From assembly GCA_028289645.1 (NCBI GenBank), contig JANQOK010000008.1, positions 434,001 through 498,000 of the forward strand: a stretch of DNA of 64,000 nucleotides. Direction: 5' to 3'. A model generated the notes under the pieces. It saw only the letters and a program-made list of their open reading frames with translations. It was not told the DNA's origin and ran no database searches. Position numbers and translations under genes: made by a program. The stretch is from Anderseniella sp. (GTDB taxonomy: Bacteria; Pseudomonadota; Alphaproteobacteria; Rhizobiales; Aestuariivirgaceae). Shown here in pieces: positions 26,335-35,548 of the stretch (the stretch's first letter is position 1; each line of letters starts with the position of its first letter).

Positions 26335-27552
26335 TCAGTTTTCTGTCAAAGTGACATTTTCCACTGGCAATCCGGTCAGTATCGGCGGCGTCTTTTTCCA
26401 GGTGTCCCTGCTCCCGACAGAATACCCGATGTCAAACAGCCGCCTCATGTATTCGGTGTTGAACGGGTCCATCGCAGAATACGGCACTTTATCTTCAATA
26501 TAGCTCAGGTTGAAATCCAACCCGATCCTCCTGCTCAAATTGTAGGTTTGGGAGATTGTCTGGCGAGTGTGGCTTTTGATGAACGTTGAATAGGCCCGGC
26601 TAGCAATCGACAAAGACGTGGCCTTCACCACGGAAAACTCCGGTTCAACCGAATTGTTCACGATCATATAGATGCTGGAACCATTCGGCACTTCGACTCG
26701 ACCGGCCATGCCACCGGCCAATGCCACGTCCGGGGCAGTATAGATCTGGGTGGCTACACCACCGTCGGAGTGCAACTCCGAAAACTTTCGGCCGTTCGCA
26801 ACCGCGCTTATCTTCACCGCAGGAAGCACTCCGGGAATGCTGGCGGATGCCAGCAATACCTGATGAATGAGGTGCATGGATTTGTCTATATTTGCGTGCA
26901 TCGCAATTGCACCGATGTCCCAGACCGTCGCCCGCTGGGCATCCAGATTGGTTGTGACCACGAGCAGGCGCCGTCCACTGGCGTGCTCCCTGGCGATCTC
27001 GAACACGACATCAGGGGTGACATACTCCGCAATCAGTTTCTTGAAATTGTCGTTGTCCGATGCTCCGTTCGAAATCAGCGCACGAATTGGCCCGCGGTGC
27101 TGTTTCAGACTTTTGGCGACCCCGCTGGTGAAAAGACTGCGAAGTTGTGGATCATAGCGCGGCCCCAGAAACGCAAACGGCGCAATCAGGGCGCCGGCGC
27201 TTACGCCTGTGACGACGTCAAACACCGGCCGCTTCTGCGATTTGGTCCAACCAACCAGCAGGCCAGCCCCATAAGCTCCTGCACCACCTCCACCAGACAA
27301 TGCAAGCATGCGCACTGGCGCCCGGCGGTCTGCGTCCACCACAGCGCTGACAGGGGAAACCTGAACCAGTTCATCTGCAGGTGCGTCTGCCCAATGCCGG
27401 ATGTTGGAAAACCCAGACACTTCAGCCTGCTGCTGGTCCCCCAGCGTGAAGCTGTCCCTTGGCAGCGAAGTGCAACCAGCCACGAGCAGCAATAGCGACA
27501 GGACCAGGGTCCGGCCCAAAGCCGCGGCTGGGTATAAAACCAAATTCTGCAT
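26335..27552 (-). CDS. Patatin-like phospholipase lipoprotein
   Basis: A 405-residue lipoprotein (lipobox LVAGC, Cys27). It has the patatin oxyanion motif LSGGGGAGAYGAG (86-98), nucleophile Ser118 in GVSAG, and the catalytic Asp263 in SDGG. It should hydrolyse acyl esters of phospholipids at the cell envelope. The C-terminal 130 residues (SRRIGLDFNLSYIEDKVPYS) follow the patatin core. Homologues are often fed by envelope stress. It is near the two-component operon but 46 bases upstream of it on the same strand, so co-transcription is possible. Confidence 0.82.
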   Translation of the reverse strand: MQNLVLYPAAALGRTLVLSLLLLVAGCTSLPRDSFTLGDQQQAEVSGFSNIRHWADAPADELVQVSPVSAVVDADRRAPVRMLALSGGGGAGAYGAGLLVGWTKSQKRPVFDVVTGVSAGALIAPFAFLGPRYDPQLRSLFTSGVAKSLKQHRGPIRALISNGASDNDNFKKLIAEYVTPDVVFEIAREHASGRRLLVVTTNLDAQRATVWDIGAIAMHANIDKSMHLIHQVLLASASIPGVLPAVKISAVANGRKFSELHSDGGVATQIYTAPDVALAGGMAGRVEVPNGSSIYMIVNNSVEPEFSVVKATSLSIASRAYSTFIKSHTRQTISQTYNLSRRIGLDFNLSYIEDKVPYSAMDPFNTEYMRRLFDIGYSVGSRDTWKKTPPILTGLPVENVTLTEN

Positions 27553-27729
27553 CGGACTTCCCTCAATATGTTCTGATCCCTGCGATCCCGCCTGCTCTTT
27601 GTCCTACTTTGGTTTTTACGCACTGGAGATGACATGCGAGAGCCCGAAAGTGAACTTGAAGCAGGCGGGATTTGACCGACACTAGGGGGGTGTTGAGTCT
27701 GCAGCAGATGCCGGTCAAGGCTGTTTGCT

Positions 27730-28089
27730 TCAGCGGGAAAGCGTAAACGCTACTTTTCCACTCTGGTACGCGATGAATCCATTGTTGCTTTGACCGAGTT
27801 CGACACATCTCTTTCCGATCATGCGCGCTTCCATGCAGAAGCCTCCCGGCGCAGGTCGCCACTTGGTGGAAATCGACATGAAGCCGGCTTTCATTTTCCC
27901 CGATCCGTCAGGGTTGAGGGTCAGACGGCCGTTACGGCCGTTCTCTCCCTTGAATACCCACGCCCGGCCGTCGGCAACTTTTTGCATGAGATCGTCTGAC
28001 GCCAAGCTGGCGCCGGAATTGTAGCTGAGAAGAAAAAAGGAAACTGGCAGCGCAACGAACACGCGCCGTATGAGAAATCCGGTCTTCAA
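27730..28089 (-). CDS. Small secreted protein of unknown function
   Basis: A 119-residue protein starting at TTG (28089), which has a strong AGGAGG site 9 bases upstream; a longer frame lacks such a site. A signal peptide (FVALPVSFFLLSYNSGASLAS) leads to a ~80-residue mature domain with two Cys (FCMEARMIGKRCVEL) that may form a disulfide. It has an antiparallel-strand pattern (GRLTLNPDGSGKMKAGF). I do not recognise the family. It is a single gene. Confidence 0.65.
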   Translation of the reverse strand: MKTGFLIRRVFVALPVSFFLLSYNSGASLASDDLMQKVADGRAWVFKGENGRNGRLTLNPDGSGKMKAGFMSISTKWRPAPGGFCMEARMIGKRCVELGQSNNGFIAYQSGKVAFTLSR

Positions 28090-28322
28090 TTGATAGTCCC
28101 TCCTGATTGGCAATGCCAGGTGCGGCTCACACCAGGCGGGTGCCTGGAACACAAGGTGGCAGGCCTTTGCGATGGCTCAGGAAACTATCAGTCGTCAGGT
28201 TTCAATGGATGTCGCAGGTGTAAAGGAGTGTCCCGGAAAACCCCGTTGTGACACTTCTTTACATTTTATCGGTTCCTCAAGCGATAGCACGCGCTCAGGG
28301 CGATACAGCTGTAAATGATCAA

Positions 28323-28348
28323 CTGCCTGCAATCCTCGCTGCAGGCAG
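28323..28348 (-). terminator. Hairpin downstream of the ankyrin gene
   Basis: A perfect 9-bp stem (CTGCCTGCA/TGCAGGCAG) with an 8-base loop lies about 22 bases after the ankyrin stop on the minus strand, followed by TTGATCATTT. It is a plausible intrinsic terminator with a weak U-run. Confidence 0.5.
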
Positions 28349-28369
28349 CCGGTCAGGTCAATTCTGCGA

Positions 28370-29905
28370 TCAGGCTACGCCATGATCTGCAAGTTGTTCC
28401 GGGTGCGCCTCGCCCCAGTCCGCCAGAAACTCGGCCATGCGGTCTTCTCCCGCCAGTTCAATCGCCCTGCGCGGCAGCAGTACACCTTGCTGCAAAGCCA
28501 GGTGGGCACATGCCACGTGGTCCCTGTTTGCCGCGAACGGGGCATTTTCAGAGCCGTGAATGATAGTGGACAGCAAGGTGCCACCGTAGCCATTGATGTG
28601 ATTTAGATTCGGCTGCAGTTCGAGGAAAAAGCTCATCACCTCGGGCAACCCCTCCCAGCCGGCAATATGCAATGGTGTCATGCCCATATCGTCAGCAGAA
28701 TCAAAATGTAGTCCTGCTGCCACGAGCCGCTTGATGCGAGGAAGAGTACCGGGCAGATGAATCAGGTTGTGCAACATTTGTCTGCACTCTTTCGGCATGC
28801 TTTCGGGATCAATATCCAGCTTGTCCCTGGCACTCTGCACCACGGAAATCAACGGGCGCACGTTTTCTGAAACCTCGGTCGAGCCGCCGGCCTTTTCAAT
28901 TTCCTGTGCGACCGCCGTGTTCTGAAACACCAATGCCAATGCATAGGCGCTCATGCCGTCATACAGAAGATCTGGATCAGCCCCGGCTTTCAGCAGCAGT
29001 TTGGCCATCCTGGCGTCACCCATCCGTCGCGCCACCTGATGCAGGGCACCTGACACAATGGGTGCCTCTCCAGACGGATGCGGGCACACCCCCTCATTTG
29101 GATCTGCTCCCGCGTCCAGCAACAAGGCCACGGCTTCGTGGTCATTGAAATCCAGCGCGCGCATAAGCGCATTGGTGCCTGCCGGATCGGCGCCATGGCG
29201 CAACAGAAGCCGCAAGCCGTCCTGATGACCAAGCTCGGTTGCATGATAGAGGCTCTCATTGTCATTGGGATCGGCACCGTGTTCCAACAACCATGCCGCA
29301 AGTCGCAAGTTGTTGGCATGGCCCAGTGCGCCGTACAGCGCCGACAGCAAGTGGTCAGAGCCGGGTTCGAACGGAAAGCCGTCATTGACATCGGCTCCGT
29401 ACCCAACAAGCAGTTCGGCAATGGCCATCATGGCGTCTGCTTTTTCGGGGTGGGCCTGGATGTGCTTTGAAAATGCCAGGTGCAGAATGGGCCGGCGTGG
29501 ACCTATGGGTGTGACGGCCAGGCTGGCATCGCGATGCAGCGCCGCTTTCACAGCCGGCAGATCATAAAGCGCGACTTCCAGTCCCAGCTGTCCGTGTGCC
29601 AGGTCCGGCGTGTCGGTCAGCAGACGATCAACGACGGTATGCTGGCCATGATACAGCGCGATCTTCAGGCGCTGCTGTTTACGGGCCCTGTCCATGCCAT
29701 TTATCTCAACGGCGAGTTTCAGGGCCGGCCAGCTTGCGAAACTGTTTTCCCTGGCGATGACATGCAGAAAATCGGCGTGGGTCAATTTGCTCAGGTCGTT
29801 GCGCGGCGGGTGAACGGCCAGCCGTTCAAGCGCCGCGGCGTCGCCGTTGTCATACGCTTTGCGCAGGGTCTTTGCGGCACGGCGAAGGCTATCAAGAGAG
29901 TTCAT
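28370..29905 (-). CDS. Ankyrin repeat protein
   Basis: A 511-residue protein of mostly ankyrin repeats. Typical repeat consensus is seen in LLVGYGADVNDGFP, LLEHGADPNDNESLYHATE, LLRHGADPAGTNALMRALD, LLDAGADPNEG, LLKAGADPDLLYD and GMTPLHIAGWEGLPEVMSFF. The first ~90 residues carry ARENSFASWPALKLAV, an element I recall from ankyrin proteins of this type. The protein should be a protein-protein interaction scaffold, with no signal peptide. The start at 29905 (MNSLDSLRRAAK) was chosen. The repeats appear divergent at DNA level and no slippage is obvious. Confidence 0.82.
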   Translation of the reverse strand: MNSLDSLRRAAKTLRKAYDNGDAAALERLAVHPPRNDLSKLTHADFLHVIARENSFASWPALKLAVEINGMDRARKQQRLKIALYHGQHTVVDRLLTDTPDLAHGQLGLEVALYDLPAVKAALHRDASLAVTPIGPRRPILHLAFSKHIQAHPEKADAMMAIAELLVGYGADVNDGFPFEPGSDHLLSALYGALGHANNLRLAAWLLEHGADPNDNESLYHATELGHQDGLRLLLRHGADPAGTNALMRALDFNDHEAVALLLDAGADPNEGVCPHPSGEAPIVSGALHQVARRMGDARMAKLLLKAGADPDLLYDGMSAYALALVFQNTAVAQEIEKAGGSTEVSENVRPLISVVQSARDKLDIDPESMPKECRQMLHNLIHLPGTLPRIKRLVAAGLHFDSADDMGMTPLHIAGWEGLPEVMSFFLELQPNLNHINGYGGTLLSTIIHGSENAPFAANRDHVACAHLALQQGVLLPRRAIELAGEDRMAEFLADWGEAHPEQLADHGVA

Positions 29906-30320
29906 TGTCGGTCTCCTCACTTAGTGCCCGGGGCTCGCTGACGGGGCATGAGATCAACCGATGGATGTCTTCGAATATGAGGGGATGCAGCTGCTGCTTT
30001 CCGCGAACCGGGTGGCCTTCCCAACAGGCCGCGCCAGTATACCGGCCCGGCAGGTTTTCGCAACATCCACAACTCAGCCACACAAACGGGTGCAAACCAA
30101 CCAAACTCTGTTCCGCCGAGGGCTTGATGACAACATCGCATTTGACATTGCGTCCCCGGCTCACTACCTACCCATCAGGGTCAGGACCCCTGCCGCTCAC
30201 AGGCTGACGCCCCGGTGAAGTCCTGGAACCGATCCCATTTACCGACTTCAGAAGTGTGCGGTCTAATGGCAATGTGAGCACCATTGGTTTTCCGCATTCG
30301 ACATCTGAATGAGGTTTACT
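29906..30320. other. Intergenic region upstream of the ankyrin and glyoxalase-like genes
   Basis: Divergent promoters for both genes must lie here. A minus-strand frame at 29892-30164 overlaps the ankyrin start and has no ribosome binding site; it is rejected. No operator or riboswitch was recognised. Confidence 0.35.
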
Positions 30321-30761
30321 ATGAACAGATCAACTCACCTTCCCACCATCGGTGCATTGAAGGAGCAGGCAAAACGGCTGCGCCGGGACCTTGCTGCTGA
30401 CGGCGCCGTCATCGGGCACAGCAGGTCGCTCGAACTGCTCGCTCATCAGCATGGGTACAAAGACTGGAACACGCTGCATGCCGCAGTCGGCAACCGGCGC
30501 CCGGGCAGCCCGGTTGTGCCGGGACAAAGGGTCCGCGGCCATTATCTCGGACAGCCGTTCGAGGGCGAGGTCAAGGCTCTTGAGAGCTTTTCCCAAGCCG
30601 ACAGGTTCCGGATAGCACTGCATTTTGACGAGCCGGTGGATGTGGTCACCTTCGACAGCTTTTCGGCGTTCCGCCAGCGTGTCTCGTGCGTTATCGGACC
30701 AGACGGCGTGACGGTTGAAAAAACGTCCAATGGCGAGCCGCAGCTCAGGTTGCAAATTTAG
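30321..30761 (+). CDS. Glyoxalase-related small protein
   Basis: A 146-residue protein. The N-terminal helix pair LKEQAKRLRRDLAADGAVI, then HSRSLELLAHQHGYKDWNTLH, is the hallmark of a small domain I recall as the glyoxalase-superfamily-associated domain (PF20066-like). The C-terminal half is beta-rich (GHYLGQPFEGEVKALESFS). The ATG at 30321 has GAGG about 8 bases upstream. Function is not established; it is probably cytosolic. It is followed by a hairpin. Confidence 0.65.
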   Translation: MNRSTHLPTIGALKEQAKRLRRDLAADGAVIGHSRSLELLAHQHGYKDWNTLHAAVGNRRPGSPVVPGQRVRGHYLGQPFEGEVKALESFSQADRFRIALHFDEPVDVVTFDSFSAFRQRVSCVIGPDGVTVEKTSNGEPQLRLQI

Positions 30762-30789
30762 TCTGCCGAACAGCTGCTGAAACTGGCGC

Positions 30790-30816
30790 GGGCATGGCAA
30801 ATCAAATGCCATGTCC
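30790..30816 (+). terminator. Hairpin after the glyoxalase-related gene
   Basis: Stem GGGCATGGCA/TGCCATGTCC (10 pairs, one G-U) with a 7-base loop begins 28 bases after the stop. No U-run follows, so terminator strength is uncertain. Confidence 0.4.
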
Positions 30817-30881
30817 GCTAGCGTGCATGACCCCCTTCTCACTACCGGGCTTCATGCCATAGTGTGGCCGGGACAAGTGCT

Positions 30882-31967
30882 ATGCAAACAACACACTTGA
30901 ACAGACGCAGACTGATAACCGGCGGCGCGGCTGTCGGAATCGCCGGTTTGGCAGGACAACGCACTATGGCGGCAAGCCCTCCGGGCCTTCTGGTACCAGC
31001 TGAAGAAAACCGACACGCGCGCACTTTCATGCAGTGGCCGAACAGTCGAAGGGTCTATCCGGAAAACACCTTTCTAAACGTGGTCCAGCAAACCATTGCC
31101 GACATAGCCAACACCATTGTGGACTTTGAACCGGTGGTTCTGCTGGCCGCCCGGGACCAGCATGGCGCGGCGCGCAAACGCCTGTCCGCAAAAGTCGAGC
31201 TTTGGGACGTTGCGACTGAAGACCTGTGGTGCCGGGATTCAGGACCACTGTTCGCCAAACAGCCTGATGGCAAACTCGCGGTCAGTCACATCCAGTTCAA
31301 CGGCTGGGGCGGCAGGCAGGTCCACAGGCAGGACGGGCTGGTTGCGGAACGCGTCGCCGAACGTCTCGGGCTGCCGCTCATCGCTGCTGGCCTGAGGGGA
31401 GAGCCCGGTGGTGTCGAACAGGACGGCCATGGCCTGCTGATGGCGCACGAAAGCTCCTGGGTGAACAACAACCGCAATACCGGCCTGTCTCGTAACGACG
31501 TCGAAAGGCGATTGCTGGCAGCCTATGGCGCCAGGGAGATGATCTGGTCTGCCGGCGTCAAGGGACAGGACATCACTGACTACCACATCGACAGCCTGGC
31601 CCGATTCACCGGTCCCGGCAGGGTTCTGATCAACCTGCCGGACCAACCCGACATAAACGACCCGTTTCATGCGGCAGCCCTCGACACACACGACAAGTTG
31701 CTGGCAGCCAGGCTCGAGGTGGAGGTTGTTCCCGAGCCGGTTTCACGACGTGTCAAGTCCATTGACTTCGTGGCGTCCTATGCCAACTACTATGTCTGCA
31801 ATGGCGGTGTGATTGCAGCTCAGTTTGGTGACAGGGAGACCGACCGGATTGCTGTCAAGGCACTGCGGAAACATTACCCGAACCGCGAAATCGTTACCCT
31901 GAACGTGGACGCGCTGGGCGAGATTGGCGGCGGTATTCACTGCGCCACCCAACAGATGCCAGCATGA
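30882..31967 (+). CDS. Agmatine deiminase family protein, exported by Tat
   Basis: A 361-residue protein with a twin-arginine signal (LNRRRLITGGAAVG), so it is probably exported folded to the periplasm. The fold is the peptidylarginine/agmatine deiminase family: WCRDSGPLFAK, HIQFNGWGGRQ, EQDGHGLLMAHESSWVNNN, DYHIDSLARF and the catalytic Cys near the C-terminus in GGGIHCATQQ. It hydrolyses agmatine to N-carbamoylputrescine, or a related guanidino substrate. Export distinguishes it from cytosolic AguA. The ATG at 30882 directly precedes the signal. It is followed by VOC and GFA genes on the same strand. Confidence 0.82.
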   Translation: MQTTHLNRRRLITGGAAVGIAGLAGQRTMAASPPGLLVPAEENRHARTFMQWPNSRRVYPENTFLNVVQQTIADIANTIVDFEPVVLLAARDQHGAARKRLSAKVELWDVATEDLWCRDSGPLFAKQPDGKLAVSHIQFNGWGGRQVHRQDGLVAERVAERLGLPLIAAGLRGEPGGVEQDGHGLLMAHESSWVNNNRNTGLSRNDVERRLLAAYGAREMIWSAGVKGQDITDYHIDSLARFTGPGRVLINLPDQPDINDPFHAAALDTHDKLLAARLEVEVVPEPVSRRVKSIDFVASYANYYVCNGGVIAAQFGDRETDRIAVKALRKHYPNREIVTLNVDALGEIGGGIHCATQQMPA

Positions 31968-32001
31968 TGACAATTCATGCCGCAAACGCAGCAGGACCAA
32001 C

Positions 32002-32355
32002 ATGACCGTCAAACGCATTGTCACCAACATCGCATCGAACCGTGTTGCCGAAGCTGAAAAATTCTATGGCGACCTGCTGGGCCTCAAAGTGGTGATGGAT
32101 CTTGGATGGATTGTCACTTTCGCCTCGGACCAGACCGCTCCTGCACAGGTCAGCATTGCCAGCGAAGGCGGGTCGGGCGCGCCGGTTCCCGACATCTCCA
32201 TCGAGGTGGACGATGTTGATGACATTCACGACCGGGCGGAGGCGCTTGGGTTTGAAATTGCCTATCCCCTCACAGATGAACCCTGGGGCGTTCGCCGGTT
32301 CTTTGTACGCGATCCGTTTGGAAAACTGCTCAATATCGTTGCACACTCGGGTTAG
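32002..32355 (+). CDS. VOC (glyoxalase/bleomycin-resistance fold) protein
   Basis: A 117-residue single-domain protein with the vicinal-oxygen-chelate motifs: AEAEKFYGDLLGLKVVMDLG in the first half and PWGVRRFFVRDPFGKLLNIV in the second. The fold binds a metal in a paired beta-alpha module, normally as a dimer. Substrate unknown. It lies 34 bases after the agmatine deiminase and 29 bases before the GFA gene, and may be co-transcribed with them. Confidence 0.78.
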   Translation: MTVKRIVTNIASNRVAEAEKFYGDLLGLKVVMDLGWIVTFASDQTAPAQVSIASEGGSGAPVPDISIEVDDVDDIHDRAEALGFEIAYPLTDEPWGVRRFFVRDPFGKLLNIVAHSG

Positions 32356-32384
32356 GCGACGAGCCAACCGTGGGAGCGAGTATC

Positions 32385-32792
32385 ATGGCAAACAAACAGA
32401 AAGTGTTTTCAGGCGGTTGCCTGTGCGGACACATTCGATTTGAGGCAGGCGGAAAACCGACATTCCCACACCTGTGTTCCTGCCGGATGTGCCAGACCTG
32501 GTCTGGCGCGCCTACTGTGGCTTGGGTTGAATTTCCCCTCTCCGAGTTTGCCTGGACCGGCCCCGGCGGCCCGCCTTCGACATTCCAATCCTCCGAAAAG
32601 ACCCAACGGGGCTTCTGCGCGAAATGCGGCAGCAGCCTGTGCGCGCTGGACGACGGGTACGACAAGATTTCCCTGACAATAGCGGTGTTTGACGAACCGT
32701 CATCGCTGGTTCCGGGCAAGCAGCACAGCTACAAGGCTGCCGCCCCCAGATGGTGGAAAGCAGACATCGAGCGGACGGTCGGCAAGCGCTAG
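32385..32792 (+). CDS. GFA-family protein
   Basis: A 135-residue protein of the glutathione-dependent formaldehyde-activating family. Zinc-binding cysteines are in GGCLCGHIRF, LCSCRMCQTW and GFCAKCGSSL. The fold is a small beta domain. Despite the name, many members are not shown to bind formaldehyde. The start at 32385 (MANKQKVFSGG) is preceded by GGAG. It follows the VOC gene. Confidence 0.82.
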   Translation: MANKQKVFSGGCLCGHIRFEAGGKPTFPHLCSCRMCQTWSGAPTVAWVEFPLSEFAWTGPGGPPSTFQSSEKTQRGFCAKCGSSLCALDDGYDKISLTIAVFDEPSSLVPGKQHSYKAAAPRWWKADIERTVGKR

Positions 32793-32831
32793 AACCGGAC
32801 CATGATGCCGATATCCCGGCTCGCTGCGCTT

Positions 32832-33506
32832 TCAGGCTGAGCCGCTGGCCTGCCGAGCAATGGCATCGATATGAACGGTTGCGCAGTCCAGCGTGGCGAA
32901 TCCCGGGTCATGCCCGTCGAAGGCAAGAAACAGGTCGGTGCCGCCCAGCAGAATGGTTTCTGCACCCCGGTCGGACAACGCCCTGCCCGCCTCGAACATG
33001 ACGGCGCGCTGTTCGTCGGTAACCCGGGCGTCCAGGGCCATGCCAACATAGGCCCGATGCACCTTGGGAATAACGTCCGAAGGCGGTACCAGTACCTCTG
33101 TTGACTTTATGCCGCCATAAAAGCGCGTTTCCATTACCGTGTCGGTGCCGAGCAATCCCACTTTCCCGAAAGATTGGCGGGCCAGATACCGATCCATCTC
33201 TGCAACAAAGTCTATGATGGGCAGTGGCGATAACGGACGAAACTCCTCGATGCAGAAATGCCCGCCAATCGACGTGATAGCGACAGCCTCTGCCCCGGCC
33301 GCCACCAGACGCTCGGTCAAACGCAGATAGATGGCCGCCTGTGCGTCCGGCTGTCTCGCCTCAAAATTCCGCACAAGGGTCGGTGCGTCGGCGTGCGCAA
33401 TGGTCATTTCGAGATCCGCACCGAGCGCTTTCATCGCCTCGACAAGGCCACGGCAATACAGATCCGTCGCAGCCGGTCCGATGCCGCCAATCAAGCCAAT
33501 ATGCAT
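32832..33506 (-). CDS. Aspartate/glutamate racemase-family protein
   Basis: A 224-residue protein of the Asp/Glu/hydantoin racemase superfamily: N-terminal GLIGGIGPAATDLYCRGLVE, a first active-site region SIGGHFCIEEF and a second region LLGGTDLFLAF. Canonical two-base racemases have Cys in both CNT and GCT motifs. Here the first has a displaced Cys (HFC) and the second has Gly where Cys is expected, so racemase activity is doubtful. The related subfamily is known from other alphaproteobacteria. It is convergent with the GFA gene. Confidence 0.7.
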   Translation of the reverse strand: MHIGLIGGIGPAATDLYCRGLVEAMKALGADLEMTIAHADAPTLVRNFEARQPDAQAAIYLRLTERLVAAGAEAVAITSIGGHFCIEEFRPLSPLPIIDFVAEMDRYLARQSFGKVGLLGTDTVMETRFYGGIKSTEVLVPPSDVIPKVHRAYVGMALDARVTDEQRAVMFEAGRALSDRGAETILLGGTDLFLAFDGHDPGFATLDCATVHIDAIARQASGSA

Positions 33507-33901
33507 GTTACTTCCTCACCTTCCAACCGCATCACCAATGCAATGCGTCACAGCACCATACAATGGCGGCAGAGGACATGAACCGGTTGGATCGCATTAC
33601 TTTCTGCGCGGGACATATACATCAGTTAACCCTATATCTTGCTTCATGAAATCCGACCAGTACCGGCATTCGGAGTTGATTGATCTCGCAAGTTTGATTT
33701 GGCTCTCTGCAACGGGTTGCTTTTTGACTTGCAGACTCCAATGTAGGAAATGCCTGAAAATTCCGGGAAAAAACCCATCTAGATAGCGAAGTTGACTCAT
33801 GTTAGACCTACAAAGTGTGCGTTTCTTCGGTACAATGATGACCGGATCGCGGGTATATGGCCAATTGAACGCAATGCATTTGACATAAGGAATTTTGATG
33901 A
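33507..33901. other. 395-bp intergenic region
   Basis: The racemase gene starts at its left end and LysR at its right, so both promoters are here. A tiny plus-strand ORF of 29 codons (33799-33888) and a longer minus frame (33597-33926) look like chance. The stretch from 33,640 to 33,760 is AT-rich and likely regulatory. Confidence 0.35.
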
Positions 33902-34801
33902 ATGGCGCGATCACACCTTCCACCACTGGCGGCCATACGGGTGTTTGAGGCTGCAGCCCGGCACAGAAACTTCACCACTGCGGCTGCTGAACTGGGCATG
34001 ACCCAGGCGGCAGTGAGCTATCAGATAAAAGTGCTGGAAGAGCGCGTCGGCGCGGCATTGTTTCTGCGCCAGGCCCGCGGCGTGGAACTATCGGAGATCG
34101 GCGCCCATTTTGCACAAAAGTCGACTGATGCGCTGGACATTCTCAGTGACGCCTTTGCCAAAGCCAAGGGCCGCACTGAGGAGACGCTGGAGATCAGCGT
34201 CATTCCCACGTTTGCCACCAACTTCCTGGCCCAGCGCATCGGCTGCTTCCAGATCGACAATCCGTCGATTGCAGTGCGCATCGAGGTCAATCAGTCGCTA
34301 TCCGACTTTGCATCTGACGGTTTCGATCTCGCCATCCGCTCCGGCAGAGGCGACTGGCCAGGCCTGAAAAGCCACCTGCTGGTGCCGGTGGAATTCACCC
34401 CCATGCTTAGCCCTGCCCTGGCAGAAAAGGCGGGTGGCATCCACCAACCGGCAGACCTGTTGAGAATGCCGATCATCGAACCGTCGGATCCCTGGTGGCA
34501 TCAGTGGTTCCAGGCTGCCGGCGTGCCGGACGCCAATCTTGCGACGCAGCCGGGACTGCAGTTTGGCTCTCAAGTGCTGGAGGCAAACGCCGCCATTGCC
34601 GGCCAGGGCATCGGCATCCTCACGCCGGCGTTCTACAGGGAGGAAATTGCACAGAAACGGTTGTACCAGCCGTTCGACCTGGTGTGCAGCGACGGCCAGG
34701 GCTACTGGCTGGTCTATCCGGAAAACCGACGCAACCTCACCAAAATAAGGCTGTTTCGGAACTGGCTGCAGGGCAAGGTGGACGAGTTCAACCGGCAATA
34801 G
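33902..34801 (+). CDS. LysR family regulator (GcvA-like)
   Basis: A 299-residue regulator with HTH LPPLAAIRVFEAAARHRN, then AAAELGMTQAAVSYQIKVLE, and a substrate-binding domain of GcvA-type (LEISVIPTFATNFLAQRI, DLAIRSGRGDWPGLKSHLL). The start at 33902 has AAGGA about 11 bases upstream. It is divergent from the racemase gene, an obvious candidate target. The downstream RidA gene, 155 bases on, may also be controlled. The ligand is unknown. Confidence 0.85.
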   Translation: MARSHLPPLAAIRVFEAAARHRNFTTAAAELGMTQAAVSYQIKVLEERVGAALFLRQARGVELSEIGAHFAQKSTDALDILSDAFAKAKGRTEETLEISVIPTFATNFLAQRIGCFQIDNPSIAVRIEVNQSLSDFASDGFDLAIRSGRGDWPGLKSHLLVPVEFTPMLSPALAEKAGGIHQPADLLRMPIIEPSDPWWHQWFQAAGVPDANLATQPGLQFGSQVLEANAAIAGQGIGILTPAFYREEIAQKRLYQPFDLVCSDGQGYWLVYPENRRNLTKIRLFRNWLQGKVDEFNRQ

Positions 34802-34956
34802 CGAATTCAACAGCCGGTAGCGTGGGCGTTCATGCCCCAACGCAGCTTATGACTATGCAGGTTGTTTGATTGGTCGTCTGCAGCAGTGTGCTGCATTGCT
34901 GCATGGGCCGTACACATCCAATAAAGCGCCCCGGCAAGGCCGCAAGGAACATGCAC

Positions 34957-35355
34957 ATGCTCAAACGATTGGCACCTCAGACAATTCGAAAAGTCCCCGA
35001 ACCGTTTGCGAAAATATACAGCCACGCTGTCGAGATATCAGCGCCGAAGCGACTGCTTTTCATGTCCGGGCAAATCGGCATCGCACCTGACGGCATGGTG
35101 CTGAAGGGTTTCGAGGACCAGTGCAATCAGGCCATGGCCAATGTGGAAGCGCTGTTGAGCGACTCGGGCCTGACACGGGAGTCGATATTTCGGGTGACCT
35201 ATTATCTAACCGATGCACAGGACCTTGCCACACTTGGCAGAATCCGCAATGCAAGGTGGGGGTCGGAGCAGCCGCCGGCCGTGACCACACTGGTGGTCGC
35301 AGCCCTGGCAGCCCCTGAGCTACAGGTCGAGATCGAGGTGGTGGCAGGCGTTTGA
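34957..35355 (+). CDS. RidA family enamine/imine deaminase
   Basis: A 132-residue protein of the RidA/YjgF family. Motifs are APKRLLFMSGQIGIAPDG, ANVEALLSDSGLTRESIFRV and the closing strand LAAPELQVEIEVVAGV, which matches the usual VEIEAVA. It hydrolyses reactive enamine or imine intermediates and works as a trimer in the cytoplasm. The ATG at 34957 has AAGGA 8 bases upstream. The Arg usually needed for catalysis near the end is not evident, so subgroup assignment is open. Confidence 0.8.
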   Translation: MLKRLAPQTIRKVPEPFAKIYSHAVEISAPKRLLFMSGQIGIAPDGMVLKGFEDQCNQAMANVEALLSDSGLTRESIFRVTYYLTDAQDLATLGRIRNARWGSEQPPAVTTLVVAALAAPELQVEIEVVAGV

Positions 35356-35548
35356 GACCATGGTCGGCCGTCTCCGGTCGCGGTCAGACACCGCCGATGA
35401 TTGTTAGCACTCAAACGGATGTGCTGCTAAACAATTGAAAATTATAGCTGTTTTCTTCTCACACGGTATACTGGGTGAGTCGTTCAGGTGCGATCCGATC
35501 TCAACGGCATTGCGCATGAGCGGCTGTTTTCACGGTGAAAGGGAAACC

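Noticed and set aside
29892-30164. Minus-strand 90-codon frame overlapping the ankyrin start
   Set aside because: Overlaps a well-supported gene start and has no ribosome binding site.
33597-33926. Minus-strand 109-codon frame between racemase and LysR
   Set aside because: No initiation signal, overlaps the LysR start, and has no family features.
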